In this document: one piece after another, positions 11,003-21,474 of the stretch
Position numbering within the stretch: position 1 is the first letter of the stretch
Layout: every line of letters begins with the position of its first letter
DNA from: Apostichopus japonicus
Lineage: Eukaryota; Echinodermata; Holothuroidea; Aspidochirotida; Stichopodidae
Length of the DNA: 64,000 nt
Reading direction: 5' to 3'
NCBI RefSeq assembly: GCF_037975245.1
Contig: NC_092575.1
Span: 25,159,841-25,223,840, forward strand
Notes under the pieces: model-generated
What the model was told of the DNA's origin: nothing
Seen by the model: the letters and a program-made list of their open reading frames with translations, nothing else
Databases searched by the model: none
Made by a program: the position numbers and the translations under genes

Positions 11003-11570
11003 TTATGCTCTTGATAATACATCTGGAATGACATTTTCTTTTCCTTTACTGTTCCTAATACATAAATTATACTGTTGCAAAAATAAGCTCCATCGAATCA
11101 ATCTTTGATTCTTGTTTCTCATCTTTTGCAAAAACGTTAAAGGATTATGATCAGTTAGCACGATAATTGGGAATGAAGTAGTGCCTAAGTATACATCAAA
11201 ATGTTGAAGTCCTAATAACAAAGATATAGCTTCCTTCTCAATGGTGGAATAATTCTTTTGATGTGAATTGAACTTTTTAGAAAAATAACACACTGGGTGA
11301 TCGACACCGTGATCATCGACTTGTAAGAGAACAGCGCCTACACCAAAAACACTTGCGTCTGTTGCTAACGTAAACTGCTTAGAAAAAAATTGGAGCTCTT
11401 AAAACAGGGGAACTCATTAAGATTGCCTTGATTTTATCAAAAGCATTTTGACAACTCTCTGTCCAAACAAATTTTGTGCTCTTACTCAATAAATTCGTGA
11501 GCGGAGCAGCAACATCGGAAAAATTCCGACAAAATATCCTATAGTACCCAGCCATACCTAAAAATCGCAT
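11003..11570 (-). pseudogene. RNase H and RT thumb of Gmr1-like element 1
   Basis: The last pol segment. 11570-11379 encodes the RT thumb (MRFLGMAGYYRIFCRNFSD), and 11293-11003 encodes RNase H with LTDHNPLTFL and the closing DVLSRA. A frame break lies between them near 11380. The order places it after RT, as in all Ty3/Gypsy elements. It would degrade RNA in the RNA-DNA hybrid during reverse transcription but cannot be made as a continuous protein here. Confidence 0.85.
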
Positions 11571-12100
11571 TATTGCTTTTTCGTAGCTGGGACGGGATAT
11601 TTGTCAATAGCCTCAACCTTGGCCTTGACGGGTTTTACCTCGCCTTGACCAACCACGTGACCTAGAAAAATAACATTTGCATGTGCAGTCTCACTTTTGA
11701 CAAGATTTACAGTAAGATTTGCCTCAGTTAACTTCTCAAAAAGTGATCTAATACGAGTTACATGCTCATAACATGAGTTGCTATACACAATAATGTCATC
11801 AATATAAACTTCACAATTTTCTAAACTGGCAGTTATATTGTTTAACAAACGTTGGAATGTCGCTGGAGCGTTCTTCATTCCGAACGGCATTACTTTATAT
11901 TGAAATAACCCATCGGGTGTAACGAATGCCGACACTCTCTTAGCTCGATCAGTGAGTGGTATTTCCCAGTACCCTTTTAGCAAGTTAAACTTCGTTACGA
12001 ACCGTGCATTACCAATTCTATCAATACAATCATCCACTCTATAGGGATGGGGTATGAATCGGTCCGTGTAACGGTGTTTACTTTCCGATAATCGGTACAA
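11570..12100 (-). pseudogene. Reverse transcriptase core of Gmr1-like element 1
   Basis: RT palm region. Motif A reads KFNLLKGYW, where Ty3/Gypsy RTs have Asp at the N position, so one catalytic aspartate is lost. Motif B is MPFGMKNAPATFQR, and motif C is YIDDIIVYS with both aspartates kept. It is separated by a frameshift near 12055 from the upstream frame carrying the RT fingers, and the next frame starts at 11570. It would copy element RNA into DNA if intact. Confidence 0.9.
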
Positions 12101-13200
12101 AATCTAAAACTTCCGTCTGGTTTGGGAACCAAAATACATGGAGAAGACCACTCACTGTCGCTAGGTTCAATAATATCATGTTTCAACATATACTGAATTT
12201 CATCACGCAGATGCTTAGATTTTACAGGATTCATTCTATATGGGTGTTGCTTAATTGACTTCGAATCACCCACATCAACATCGTGACACACTAGGTTAGT
12301 CCTGGTCGGACTGTCTGAAAATAGATGTGAAAAATCTCGCAATAATGAACCGATTTGCTCACTTTGAACAGTTGACAAATGGCATAACTTCTTATCAAGG
12401 TTTGACATTACATCAGAATTTTGCAATTTAATACACATTTCTGGAACATTTTGACCTTCGACCTCATCTTCACAATCTACTTCAGAAGTAACAATTGATG
12501 ACGTAATCTTGAAACTATTATCCTTAGAGTTTCTCTCGTAATATTTCTTAAGCATGTTAATATGACACAGTCTCTTGGATTTACGTCTGTCCGGAGTCAA
12601 AACAATGTAATCAGTGTCACTCACCTTTTTGTGAATAACATAAGGGCCAAAATATCGAGCATGCAATGGTGAATTAGGAACTGGCAAAAACACTAATACC
12701 TTGTTTCCAGGTGAAAATGATCTATCTACCGCACGTTTGTCATATTTAAGTTTCATGCTATTTTGAGCACTCTTTAGGTTTTCTCTGGCAATCTCACATG
12801 CTCTGTGAAGTCTGTACTTGAACTTACAGACATAATCAAGAATATTCAGGTCTTCTGTCTCGCACATCCACTTTTCTTTCAACATTTTTAGTGGACCACG
12901 AACTCTGTGACCAAACACAAGCTCGAACGGGCTAAACCCTAATGACTCTTGAATTGACTCTCGGGCAGCAAACATTAAGAAATGAACACCTTCATCCCAA
13001 TCTTTTACATTTTCAAAGCAATATGTCCTAATCATACTTTTCAATGTTTGGTGGAATCTTTCCAACGCTCCTTGGCTTTGTGGATGATAAGCGCTAGATG
13101 TAACTTGTCTAATATTCAAATGATACATAGCTTGTTGGAAAACTCTTGACATAAAATTTGAACCCTGATCGGATTGAACACACTTTGGTAAACCAACCAA
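11995..13200 (-). pseudogene. Integrase second half plus RT N-terminus of Gmr1-like element 1
   Basis: A 401-codon frame that joins two pol domains. It starts in the integrase catalytic core with VQSDQGSNF (second Asp of DDE) and GALERFHQTLK (the Glu). It continues through the GPF/Y-like module (GFSPFELVFG) and a linker, and ends in the RT fingers (ILVPKPDGSFRFCTDYRKVN). This frame proves directly that integrase precedes reverse transcriptase in one continuous polyprotein. A frameshift near 13205 splits it from the first half of integrase. Confidence 0.92.
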
Positions 13201-13213
13201 AGTAAAGAATTAA

Positions 13214-13744
13214 TCAAAACTTTACACACGGTCTAATAGCCTTAATATCCCTAACAGGAATAGCTTCGGGGAACCTTGTCGATGCGCACATTATAGTAAG
13301 CATATACTGGTTACCAGATTTAGTTTTCGGTAGAGGACCGACGCAATCTATGATCACTCTACTAAAAGGCTCTTCAAAAGCGGGAATTGGTTTAAGTTGT
13401 GCTGGTGGGATTGTTTGATTCGGTTTACCCACTAGTTGACATGTATGACATGTTCTACAGAAATAAGAAACATCTATCTTAAGATTTGGCCAAAAGAAGT
13501 GATTCAAAACACGATGGTATGTTTTGTTAACGCCAAGATGACCAGAAAAAGGCGTCTCATGTGCCAAACTTAATACATCAGACCTATAGACTTTAGGAAC
13601 GACTACTTGGTGATAAACTCGCCACTCATCAAAGGCGGATACATCTGGTGGTCTCCACTTTCTCATTAATATACCCTTTTTAAGGTAAAAACAAACCGGG
13701 ACGTTTTCTGCTTCGTCCTCGGTGATTGCCTTGTCGCACAGCAA
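13214..13744 (-). pseudogene. Integrase first half of Gmr1-like element 1
   Basis: Contains the integrase zinc-binding HHCC motif (HLGVNKTYHRV...CRTCHTC) and the first catalytic Asp in RVIIDCVGPLPK. It is in the same frame as the gag-protease segment, separated from it only by one TAG at about 13835-13837. It ends at a frameshift near 13210. Confidence 0.9.
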
Positions 13745-13834
13745 GGTTAGTTCAGGATCTTTTTCCTGCTCTAACAGGAGTTGTTCTCTTGACAGGGAAT
13801 CAGAAGAGAACTCCTCAAAAGGAACAGAGTTTGA

Positions 13835-15187
13835 CTATTCTGGGTTCGCACCGTTTGGTAACGAACTTAGGGGACCCAAAGGAGGGTCGGGATCATTATA
13901 AAGGCGACCCAAAAAGGTATCAGCCAAATTAAATTCCGCTTGGGAATTATGGAAAGCCTCTTTTGGAGGACATTTCTTAGGAGACTCCCTATGTTTGGAG
14001 TTAGTCTCGTTTGAAAAGGAAGAATGATCCGAATTTGAAACTTCTTGAAGTTTTTGAGACATACCGCGAGTCACAGCACATGCAGGGAAGAGATAGGGAA
14101 TGTCTTTCTGTAACTGCTCTGTGTTATCACCAGTGCTCGGCTTGTCAGTGACAATTGGATTGACTATTACTCTTCCACCTGCCAAATCATTGCCCATTAG
14201 AAACTGCACCCCTTTTGCAGGAAGATAAGGTCTAACACCCACCATAACCATACCCGATACAATGTTTGATTGAAGATGGATGTTATGAACTGGCACAGGA
14301 ATAGAAATACACCCCACCCCCTGAAGCAATACATCTCCGCCAGCTGATGTTTGTTCAGACAGTGGCAATATGCCTTCCAATAGCAGAGATTGATCAGCAC
14401 CCGTGTCCCGTAATACCCTAATTTTCACAGGCGGGAGATCCCCGTTAAGAGATACAAAACCTTCAGAGACAAATGGTAAAAATTCGTCTTGGATTTCATT
14501 AGTACGCCTAGTAATTTTGTCAGTTCTCACAGGTGTTACAAGCTTATGGGGTGATCTATCTACAATTGCTAATGCATTTGGTGACATTTCCCTCTCCCGT
14601 TCTCTCTTTCTAGCCAATTTGAAACAATTTGCCATTAGGTGACCTTTACTACGACAATAACCACAAACAGGTACACCAGGGTCAACCCTGTTAGAGCTGA
14701 CATAGTCGTCTTTACTGCGACTTGGGTATGATTGCCGTTTGTTAACAGAATCATACGACTGGGAAGGATTACTAGCCCTAACATAATTAAAATGCGACTT
14801 ATTTGTTACATTTCTAAAAGATTGGTGAGTGAGGGTATAATCGTCTGCCATTACAGCAGCTTTAGATAAAGAATCAACTTGGAGTTCATCAAGGTGAACT
14901 CTAATTTCGTTACTTAGACAGTTTTGGAACTCTTCAACCAGCATAAGTTGTCTCAGTTCCTCGAATTCCTGAACCTCTTTAGAAGAACACCAGCGGTTGA
15001 AATGATTTTCTTTCACCCGAGCAAATTCAACATAAGTTTGATTTGGTTGTTTCTTGCAATTTCGAAACTTTTGCCTATACGTTTCAGGTACAAGTTCATA
15101 TGCATTAAGAACTGCTGTTTTTACAATATCATAATCAAGGCTATCTGCCAAATAATGCAGAATAAATTTCTTGTGCCTTGCCAACAA
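13835..15187 (-). pseudogene. Gag and protease of Gmr1-like element 1
   Basis: A 450-codon frame. Its N-terminal third resembles a retroviral gag/SCAN-like capsid segment (ELVPETYRQKFRNCKKQP). A CCHC zinc knuckle (CGYCRSKGHLMANC) for nucleic-acid binding follows, then the aspartic protease active site (RDTGADQSLLL). The C-terminal linker ends at a TAG, after which the same frame continues into integrase. A frameshift near 15150-15187 separates it from the gag start. Confidence 0.9.
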
Positions 15188-15767
15188 AAGAACTTTGAAT
15201 CAGCAGTACCCATTTATCTTTTGGCCATAACAACAAATGCGCCAGTATCTCAAAATGACAAAAGAAATTGTCTACATCAACTTCTTTAAACTTAGGAATT
15301 AAAGACAAATATTTACTAATGTGTAAACCAGAAACCAGGGAAATGGGTGAGCCAGGGTCTGCAGCCGATGATTTTAAATCTAATTCTTTCAATCTGATTT
15401 CTTTCTCCATTTTAATTACCATCAATTTAATATCTTTTTGGGCTTGTAGTTGTAGCTCTAATTTTCTCAACTCTAACGTGCTTGCACCCTGACTAAAGCT
15501 CACATAGGACAAATCCCCAAGTTCCGATTCCTCTAATTTATTTTCATCAACCAAATGTTCTGCTACTAACTTCTTAATTTCATCCTTTCTCATGTTCGTT
15601 TTAAAGTCAACGTGAAAATGTTTGGCAACCTGAATAATGTCAGATTTTTTAAGAGAATTGAGCTCATCAATAGATGGCGTATCGATAAACTTTTTCAAAT
15701 CGAAAGACATAATGAATGTCTGAATTAAGGACGTTCGTCTAATTCGAATTCCCGGACAGGCCCCCAA
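15141..15767 (-). pseudogene. Gag N-terminus of Gmr1-like element 1
   Basis: A 208-codon frame starting just inside the primer-binding site. The likely start is the internal MSFDLKKF, about 20 codons in. It contains a Lys/Glu-rich predicted coiled coil (around residues 95-135) followed by gag-like FKEVDVDNFFCHFEILAHLLLWP. It passes into the next gag frame through a frameshift near 15150. Confidence 0.8.
15750..15766 (-). other. Primer-binding site of Gmr1-like element 1
   Basis: On the minus strand TGGGGGCCTGTCCGGGA lies 4 bases inside the 5' LTR end. The TGG start, complementary to a tRNA CCA end, and the position are typical of an LTR-element primer-binding site. I do not assign the tRNA. 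Confidence 0.7.
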
Positions 15768-15770
15768 TTA

Positions 15771-16424
15771 TGTTACGTGACCGTTCTCAGACTTAATGTG
15801 GAGAACAGATCACGTGACATAAAAAGAAGAACACGAGGATGGAAGTAAGTTTAAAGCATTTAATAAGCTATTTACATGGCAGAACAAAGTATAAATATGA
15901 ACATAATACGTAACTATAGATTCTTAATTCAATTAACGTCTTTCTGGACTTGGAGAGTTTCTGTTTATTTCTTGAGTTACTTTAGTGCTAGGCGGATAGT
16001 GTCCAGGTTTGCATTAGAAGCAGTTCGGCTGGATGTAGATAAAGTTCAGGTAGAGCGACGAGAATCCATTAGAGTGAGTAGGTCAGAGTTCCGACAAAAG
16101 TATAGAGTTAAATATATACTGTGTTTAAAATGGGCACAGTAATCAAGCCAAGGAACCATCAGAGGTGTGGCGACAACCTCTGAACGGAACGAACGGAGAA
16201 AACGGAGAGAGCGCTCAATCGTGCGTCTGTGGCTTTTATACCCGGAGTGTAAAGGAATGTTCCAGTAAGTTATGAATATTCATGAAGTCCGCAGAAACAC
16301 TTTGTTGGCGAGTTCCAGTTATGTAGAGCGCGTGAGCACATCTGGGATCGTAACAATTGGAAGACTCGGAGACTTGAATGGTAACTTATATTACGAAATA
16401 GGGTAGATGAATAAGTGGGTTACA

Positions 16425-16428
<4 letters not shown>
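15771..16428 (-). repeat. 5' LTR of Gmr1-like element 1
   Basis: On the minus strand the outer end matches the 3' LTR start (TTATGTAACCCACTT, lacking the first TG) and the inner end is CACGTAACA at 15771. TGTTA/TAACA inverted ends are expected for an LTR. The length is about 658 bp. The outer boundary is uncertain by a few bases because it runs into (TA)n. Confidence 0.75.
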
Positions 16429-16476
<48 letters not shown>

Positions 16477-16520
16477 CCTATATACATATATATAGGCCTA
16501 TATATATATATATATATATA
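16429..16520. repeat. (TA)n array with TAGGCCTA interruptions
   Basis: Dinucleotide repeat broken twice by AGGCCTA words. Confidence 0.9.
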
Positions 16521-16640
16521 TATAGTTTTTATTTATTTATTTATATTTCTAAAGCATGTTAACATGGTGAATACACATACCTAATTCTGTGCATTAGAGA
16601 GAAGTAGCTGATCTCATGGTTAAAGCGACCATTTAATTAA
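16521..16640 (+). repeat. Partial copy of the LINE-upstream repeat segment
   Basis: The stretch with CATGTTAACATGGTGAATACACA and GTGCATTAGAGAGAAGTAGCTGAT is a diverged copy of 16895-16985 and 30545-30630. It is cut off where the GPCR-block terminal segment starts. Confidence 0.65.
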
Positions 16641-16743
16641 TTAATTTAATTGATGACAACATGAAATCTGTATATCCATCATGTGCTGATTAATCGATAC
16701 AACAAGTCTATGATTAAAGACGTTAAACGGCAAAATTTCATTT

Positions 16744-16750
<7 letters not shown>
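16640..16750. repeat. Terminal repeat segment of the GPCR block (second copy)
   Basis: Matches 9755-9870 and 23490-23605 (TGCTGATTAATCGATACAAC is shared). It is followed by (TA)n at 16749-16875. Confidence 0.8.
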
Positions 16751-16810
<60 letters not shown>

Positions 16811-16905
16811 AAATATATATATAGGCTATATATATATATATGTATATATATGTATATATATATATATATATATATAATTTTATTTATTTATATATATATA
16901 TTAAT
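16749..16905. repeat. (TA)n array
   Basis: Long dinucleotide array with a few TG and GGC interruptions. The open frames across it are artefacts of the repeat. Confidence 0.9.
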
Positions 16906-17556
16906 GCATGTTACCATGGTGAATACACATACCTATTTCTGTGCATTAGAGAGTAGTAACTGGTCCGATGTTAAAGCGACCAATGGAATATATTGTATAC
17001 TACCGATATACAACATGCACGGTAGCCTACCGTGCATGTTGTATATGTAACCATAGGTATCATATTAGACAAGTGAGTCTGAAACTGAAAAACTTATCCA
17101 CGCAGTAATGTCCAGTAGGCTTGATTACATAAATTCTTAACTAGCTGGCGCACCTTCTACCCAATTACCCAGACTGTAAAGCATCCAGCACACGGCTGTT
17201 CGAATTGTTCACAGAGCGAATAAATATTCTGTCATTACTCCAATACTGAAAGAGCTGCATTGGTTACCGATAGGCCTAAATGATAAATCTACGCATACAT
17301 TTATAAATCCTCATCTGGCCTTCCGTGCTATGGCAACTTACTTATGTGATATCTTACTTCAAGAAACTAAAAATAGGTCATATACTGCATCTTAACCAAC
17401 TTAATGCTCCAGTGTCTCGTTTGAAAACGATCGGGGATCGCGGCTTTCGTCATGCATGCTGCCCTCGTATGTAAAACTCAATCTCGGTAGATATATTAGG
17501 CCTCTGTACTTATTGGATCAGGTTAAGCATTGTCTTAAAATTCATCTTTGTTTCTA
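16905..17556 (+). mobile_element. CR1/L2-like LINE 3' fragment, copy 1
   Basis: Aligns with 30540-31560 (minus the MITE inserted there). Between 17120 and 17280 the translation, allowing small indels, gives the C-terminal RT region of CR1/L2-like LINEs: a RLDYINSL-like stretch, APSTQL, then IQHTAVR, HRANKY and ITPILKELHWLP. The fragment ends at 17555, where it is joined abruptly to a copy of the MULE/SWIM gene tail. It carries the single TTATTGGATC site that corresponds to the MITE-filled site at 31153-31541. Confidence 0.8.
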
Positions 17557-17937
17557 CCTTTCATGATAGCAGTTCTCACAAGTTTTTCAGCTTGCTCAGC
17601 CATTTTAGCCAGACCACTTAAGGCATCGTGTTCCACTGAGGTGGTTGGTAATGTCACATTCTGAACATTAGTGACGCATTCTGCAACTGCAGCAATGGCT
17701 TGGGACTCGTGGGCTGATGCACCAACATCTACGACATAATCAACTTGATGTGTAGCGTTGTTGGTTTCCTCATGACATTGTACTGAAGCGATGCCCGTTG
17801 ATGGAGCGATGTTCTCCATATGAGTCGGTAAGGTCCTTCTGACATTAGTTCTATCCAGGCTTTTAACTGCACCAAGACCACTACTACTTGCATCCACATT
17901 AGTAGCACTGGCTGTTTCCTCATGATATTGTACTGAA
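17555..17937 (-). pseudogene. 383-bp duplicated tail of the MULE/SWIM gene
   Basis: The copy is colinear with 34824-35206 without indels; I count about seven mismatches. It includes the STGIASVQCHEETNN and EHDALSGLAKMAEQAEKLV stretches in the same frame. The minus-strand frame stays open across 17535-18083, but its ends are foreign sequence and it has none of the transposase, zinc cluster or SWIM parts. It is most likely a non-functional gene fragment at a duplication breakpoint. Confidence 0.88.
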
Positions 17938-18614
17938 ACGTTTGTAAAAAAAAGGAAAGAAAAATCAAGAAGGTTACAAATAATAAAAATAAAAATAAAT
18001 CTACCATCTTTTGTTAGGGTATACCTTATATATGAATCTCCAGTTTCCAGATATAAAGAGGCCTTCTCAAGTGGACAGTTCATAGCTTATTAGAAAACAG
18101 AACATTAACGTTTTTTGGAGATAGAAGTCTGCCAAGTTTAGATGTACTTAGCTAGATAATTATTTAATTTCTAACTTCTGAAAAGAAGAATATGACAGTT
18201 CAATATATTAGTTTATTTTCTGTTCTGGTTATTCCCGTCTCTGTGCATTTTCCGAGACGGCGCTAAAACGGTGGTTACGAGCAGTGATGCGGTTACGAAA
18301 ATCACCAAAACTTCTTCCATTATATTTAGATAACTTACTTGCCAATTCTGTCATCACATATGATCAAATTTCTAACAAATCATTCAGAAAAGTATCGCGA
18401 AATTATACTACGTAAAACATATGCATTTCTGAAATTGAATTCGACGAAGAAAATAATTCAATATTATGAAAATTCAAATTTAGGTACGTTTGGTGCAAGA
18501 AAACTGGGTGACATTTTAACAAATACATTTATATTGCAAACAACAGTCGATGTACAGTCTTGTCGGTAAACACAATATTTTTATGAAACTTCGTAATCTG
18601 CCTTTGTAAAAGGC

Positions 18615-18880
18615 AGTTTACATCATAACTTACTTCAAGGTGTAAATACGGTACTGTAAATAAGGTGTAAATAAGGTATCATAACTTACTTCAAGGTGTA
18701 CTTCAAGGTGTAAATAAATGGGTTTGTGCAGACGTTACTCGCAGCCAATAAAATGGCGATCCTGTGCAATGGCAGTGACCAGTCTTGATGTTTGATTAAG
18801 TTATGATATAAATTGAGTACTTGGTCAGGTGTCCAACAGACTGTATATACCACGCATACGAGGAACATCGTATGCACAAA
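18615..18880 (-). pseudogene. GPCR 3' fragment (third copy)
   Basis: 18705-18870 encodes a TM6-TM7 scrap (VCWTPDQVLNLYHNLIKH...SNVCTNPFIYTLKY) closely matching both full GPCRs. It is preceded by a small patch of repeated ACTTCAAGGTGTAAATA units. It interrupts the paralogous sequence exactly where copy A reads uninterrupted near 5070, so it is an insertion of about 270 bp. There is no TM1-TM5, hence non-functional. Confidence 0.88.
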
Positions 18881-19129
18881 TTAATTCTTGCACAAATCTG
18901 ATCTTAGTGACGACACAAATCTAGGTACAGGGGAGACGATTAATTTAGCAGGATCCATTCTCTTCTCGACATAACAATAGGCTGGCATTTATTATTTTGT
19001 TTTTAAAGCACAACATTGCTCTGTACACTTGCCAGTATATATTTATTACTTTTCTAGCCTATATCATCTGCGTCACCAGCTCTGCTTACACGAGAACAAA
19101 TTCTCTAAATTTACGTTGAAGATATTCGG

Positions 19130-20164
19130 TTACCTCAATGTATCCGACCTGGTAGCGGAAAATCTATGAAAAACTTTTTTGAGCCCTCTCTGAAAACTTC
19201 TGTACTTCAAGGTGTAAATAAATGGGTTTATGCAGACGTTACTCGCAGCCAATAAAATGGCGATCCTGTGCAATGGCAGTGACCAGTCTTGATGTTTGAT
19301 TAAGTTATGATATAAATAGAGTACTTGGTCAGGTGTCCAACAGATTGCATATACCACACACACGAGGACCATCGTCATCAGGACGTTTTTCCGCCCGCGA
19401 GTTAGCCGCCCGCGAGTTAGCCGCCTCGTCGCGGTCGATTCCGAACTGGATGCAGTGTATGTGACTTGCGTGAGGGACGACAAAACCTTGTTAGGTCGTA
19501 ACACACAGAATATGGACACGTAGACAAACATCATTATTAGTAAAGGGAAAACATAGGTACTCAGAAACGCGAGTAAAGCAATAGTCACACTAGCGCCAGT
19601 CGATAAAGAAACCTTTGTGCATTCGCAATCACCGTCTACGTAATGAGTGATAGGGAAATAAGCTGCGGTTGAAGTACCGATGATCCATGCCGCGAGGCAG
19701 ACGATAACTGCTGTCCTTTTCTGAGCTTTGATGCGATATTCCAGAGGATACACTATAGCAAAATACCTCTCCAGTGTTAGGAAGACGAGATTCGTGGTAG
19801 AAATTTTAATAACTGCCCAATAGATGAACTCAGAAGCCCAAACTTTACAGATGAAATGTGCTAGAAACGAATGATTTGAATGTAGATGCTGAAATTCAAT
19901 GTTAGGTGGAACGAACGTGAACAACAGGAGTAAAGAGGTGGCCAGATCCACAACCGATTGATTTGCTATCAATATATTGGTGAAAATACGAAGTTCTGTG
20001 ACTTTGTAGAACACAAAAAGAACAAGAGCATTTCCCGATATTCCTAGCGTTGCGATTAATGTGAATAACACGTCCATAACCACTGATTTGCCGCTTGTAA
20101 CATCACCGTGGTCCGTTGTATACGACACTATAGTGGTGTTTTGATTCTGTGTTGAGAGAACCAT
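19130..20164 (-). CDS. Rhodopsin-class (class A) GPCR, copy B
   Basis: Single-exon, 344-aa paralogue of the receptor at 5324-6373, with all the same class A motifs: GN in TM1, LERY at the end of TM3, CWTP in TM6, NPFIY in TM7 and the TM3/ECL2 cysteine pair. Differences: the N-terminus lacks GNQEYTV because of a 21-bp deletion between AACC repeats at the start codon. One N-glycosylation site is lost (SNTT to SYTT). An extra Cys sits beside the ECL2 Cys (GDCECTK for GDGECTK). In the third intracellular loop, RLTPRERGRK is replaced by RLTRGRLTRGRK through a 15-bp tandem duplication. The frame is intact, so it is probably functional, with possible divergence in coupling at the loop. The ligand is unknown. 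Confidence 0.87.
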   Translation of the reverse strand: MVLSTQNQNTTIVSYTTDHGDVTSGKSVVMDVLFTLIATLGISGNALVLFVFYKVTELRIFTNILIANQSVVDLATSLLLLFTFVPPNIEFQHLHSNHSFLAHFICKVWASEFIYWAVIKISTTNLVFLTLERYFAIVYPLEYRIKAQKRTAVIVCLAAWIIGTSTAAYFPITHYVDGDCECTKVSLSTGASVTIALLAFLSTYVFPLLIMMFVYVSIFCVLRPNKVLSSLTQVTYTASSSESTATRRLTRGRLTRGRKNVLMTMVLVCVVYAICWTPDQVLYLYHNLIKHQDWSLPLHRIAILLAASNVCINPFIYTLKYRSFQRGLKKVFHRFSATRSDTLR

Positions 20165-20209
20165 GTTGCCTTACAGAGGTCACGTGAGGAAGTCAGAAAT
20201 GAATTTATG

Positions 20210-20477
20210 GAAACTTTGTACCACTTTCAAATAAACGACCTTTGGCTACACTCAAATGGGAATTGTTTGAGTAAGCACTTTAGAACAACATAATACCGCG
20301 ACCGGGCATATATACATTATGCACATTAGCACCTCCTCACGGAGTAGTACACATCTAAACAGGCACGATGCCTTAATCGTATTATAAAAACTCAACACTT
20401 GTTAATGTGATGTGAAAAACCAATATCTCAAATGCGGTGCTCCATAAGATCATAATGAAATAATGATAATATGACAA

Positions 20478-20516
<39 letters not shown>

Positions 20517-21470
20517 TATATATATGTATATATATTATTTGTATTTGCCTACAGGCCTCGATGTCATGTGACTAAAGCGGAAACAATGAAAGACGTGGAT
20601 GAAAATATAGAATACACTATAAAAGCGAAAGTGAAACGTTCGCGTATCGCTGTATTGTGAAAATCAGCTCTCACTTCACACAACTGAGAGATAAACTCCT
20701 CCTAAGTTTGTCTAACTAAACGCCTCCCTCGATCTTAAAATAGAAGGCCGTTAAACGTAACTGGAGCGAACTCGAATAAAATTTAAAATTGAATAATTTG
20801 TTTTTAGTTTACCAAGAACACGTCAAGAATGAGTATAAACAAGGGACACGAGTAGTTAAATTTACAATAAATTAATCATATATTAATACGTGGAAAAACT
20901 TAACAGGTATAACACGTTCGAGTCCGGTTTCAAATATACTGTCATGCTGTAAAGATCAATCAAGTAAAACAGAACGCCCATTTTTGTCACATTTGCAGCA
21001 TATTAGGAGTCTTGTAAATATTATTAGGGAATCATTCATTTAATGATACCATCATGCGGTTTGTCGTTAGAGGGAGACAGGAGAAAATATATTGGTAGAA
21101 ATCGAAGTAACTACAGCTGAATATCGATGCATTAAATAAAAACATTGGTAAAGTGCAGTGTTAATGATGTATCAACGGTACCTTGTTTGAGCAAAAACGA
21201 TGTTTGCAACTTAGTTTTGTTACAAACAATTCTGAAAAGGCCGACTACTGTACCTCCGTTCCCACCCCAAGCGTCTCCTGGGCTTGGCTTAAAGCAGTAA
21301 GGGGAGCGGGGGAGGGGGGGGGGGTGCTTTCGTTTTAACAACGAACTATGCACAATAAGGGTTGTTCGATTTTGGTCAGTTTGTACACCCTCATATGAAC
21401 TTGAAAAGCGAGAAGGGAGAAAGACATATTGTTTAAGCAACGATGCGACTTAAATTCTCAACTTCTTCTA
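20210..21470. other. GPCR copy B upstream region
   Basis: Upstream sequence of the second GPCR, conserved with copy A up to about 21110. It includes (TA)n at 20479-20530. 21120-21360 differs from copy A, holds a G-rich run at 21300-21325 and shows no gene. Confidence 0.4.
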
Positions 21471-21474
21471 AAAA

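Larger units (their letters stand above)
10862..16428 (-). mobile_element. Decayed Gmr1-like Ty3/Gypsy LTR retrotransposon (element 1)
   Basis: On the minus strand the order is 5' LTR (16428-15771), primer-binding site, gag, protease, integrase, reverse transcriptase, RNase H, polypurine tract and 3' LTR remnant (10894-10862). Integrase ahead of reverse transcriptase is the Ty1/copia-like order, which among Ty3/Gypsy elements characterises the Gmr1-like group. Several frameshifts, one in-frame stop and an Asp-to-Asn change in RT motif A show that it is inactive. The 3' LTR is cut to about 33 bp and runs into (TA)n. (TA)n also abuts the 5' LTR, so no target duplication survives. Confidence 0.9.

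Noticed and set aside
16655-16905. Open frames encoding YIYIYI runs
   Set aside because: Artefacts of (TA)n arrays; the same holds near 9960, 56300 and 57560.
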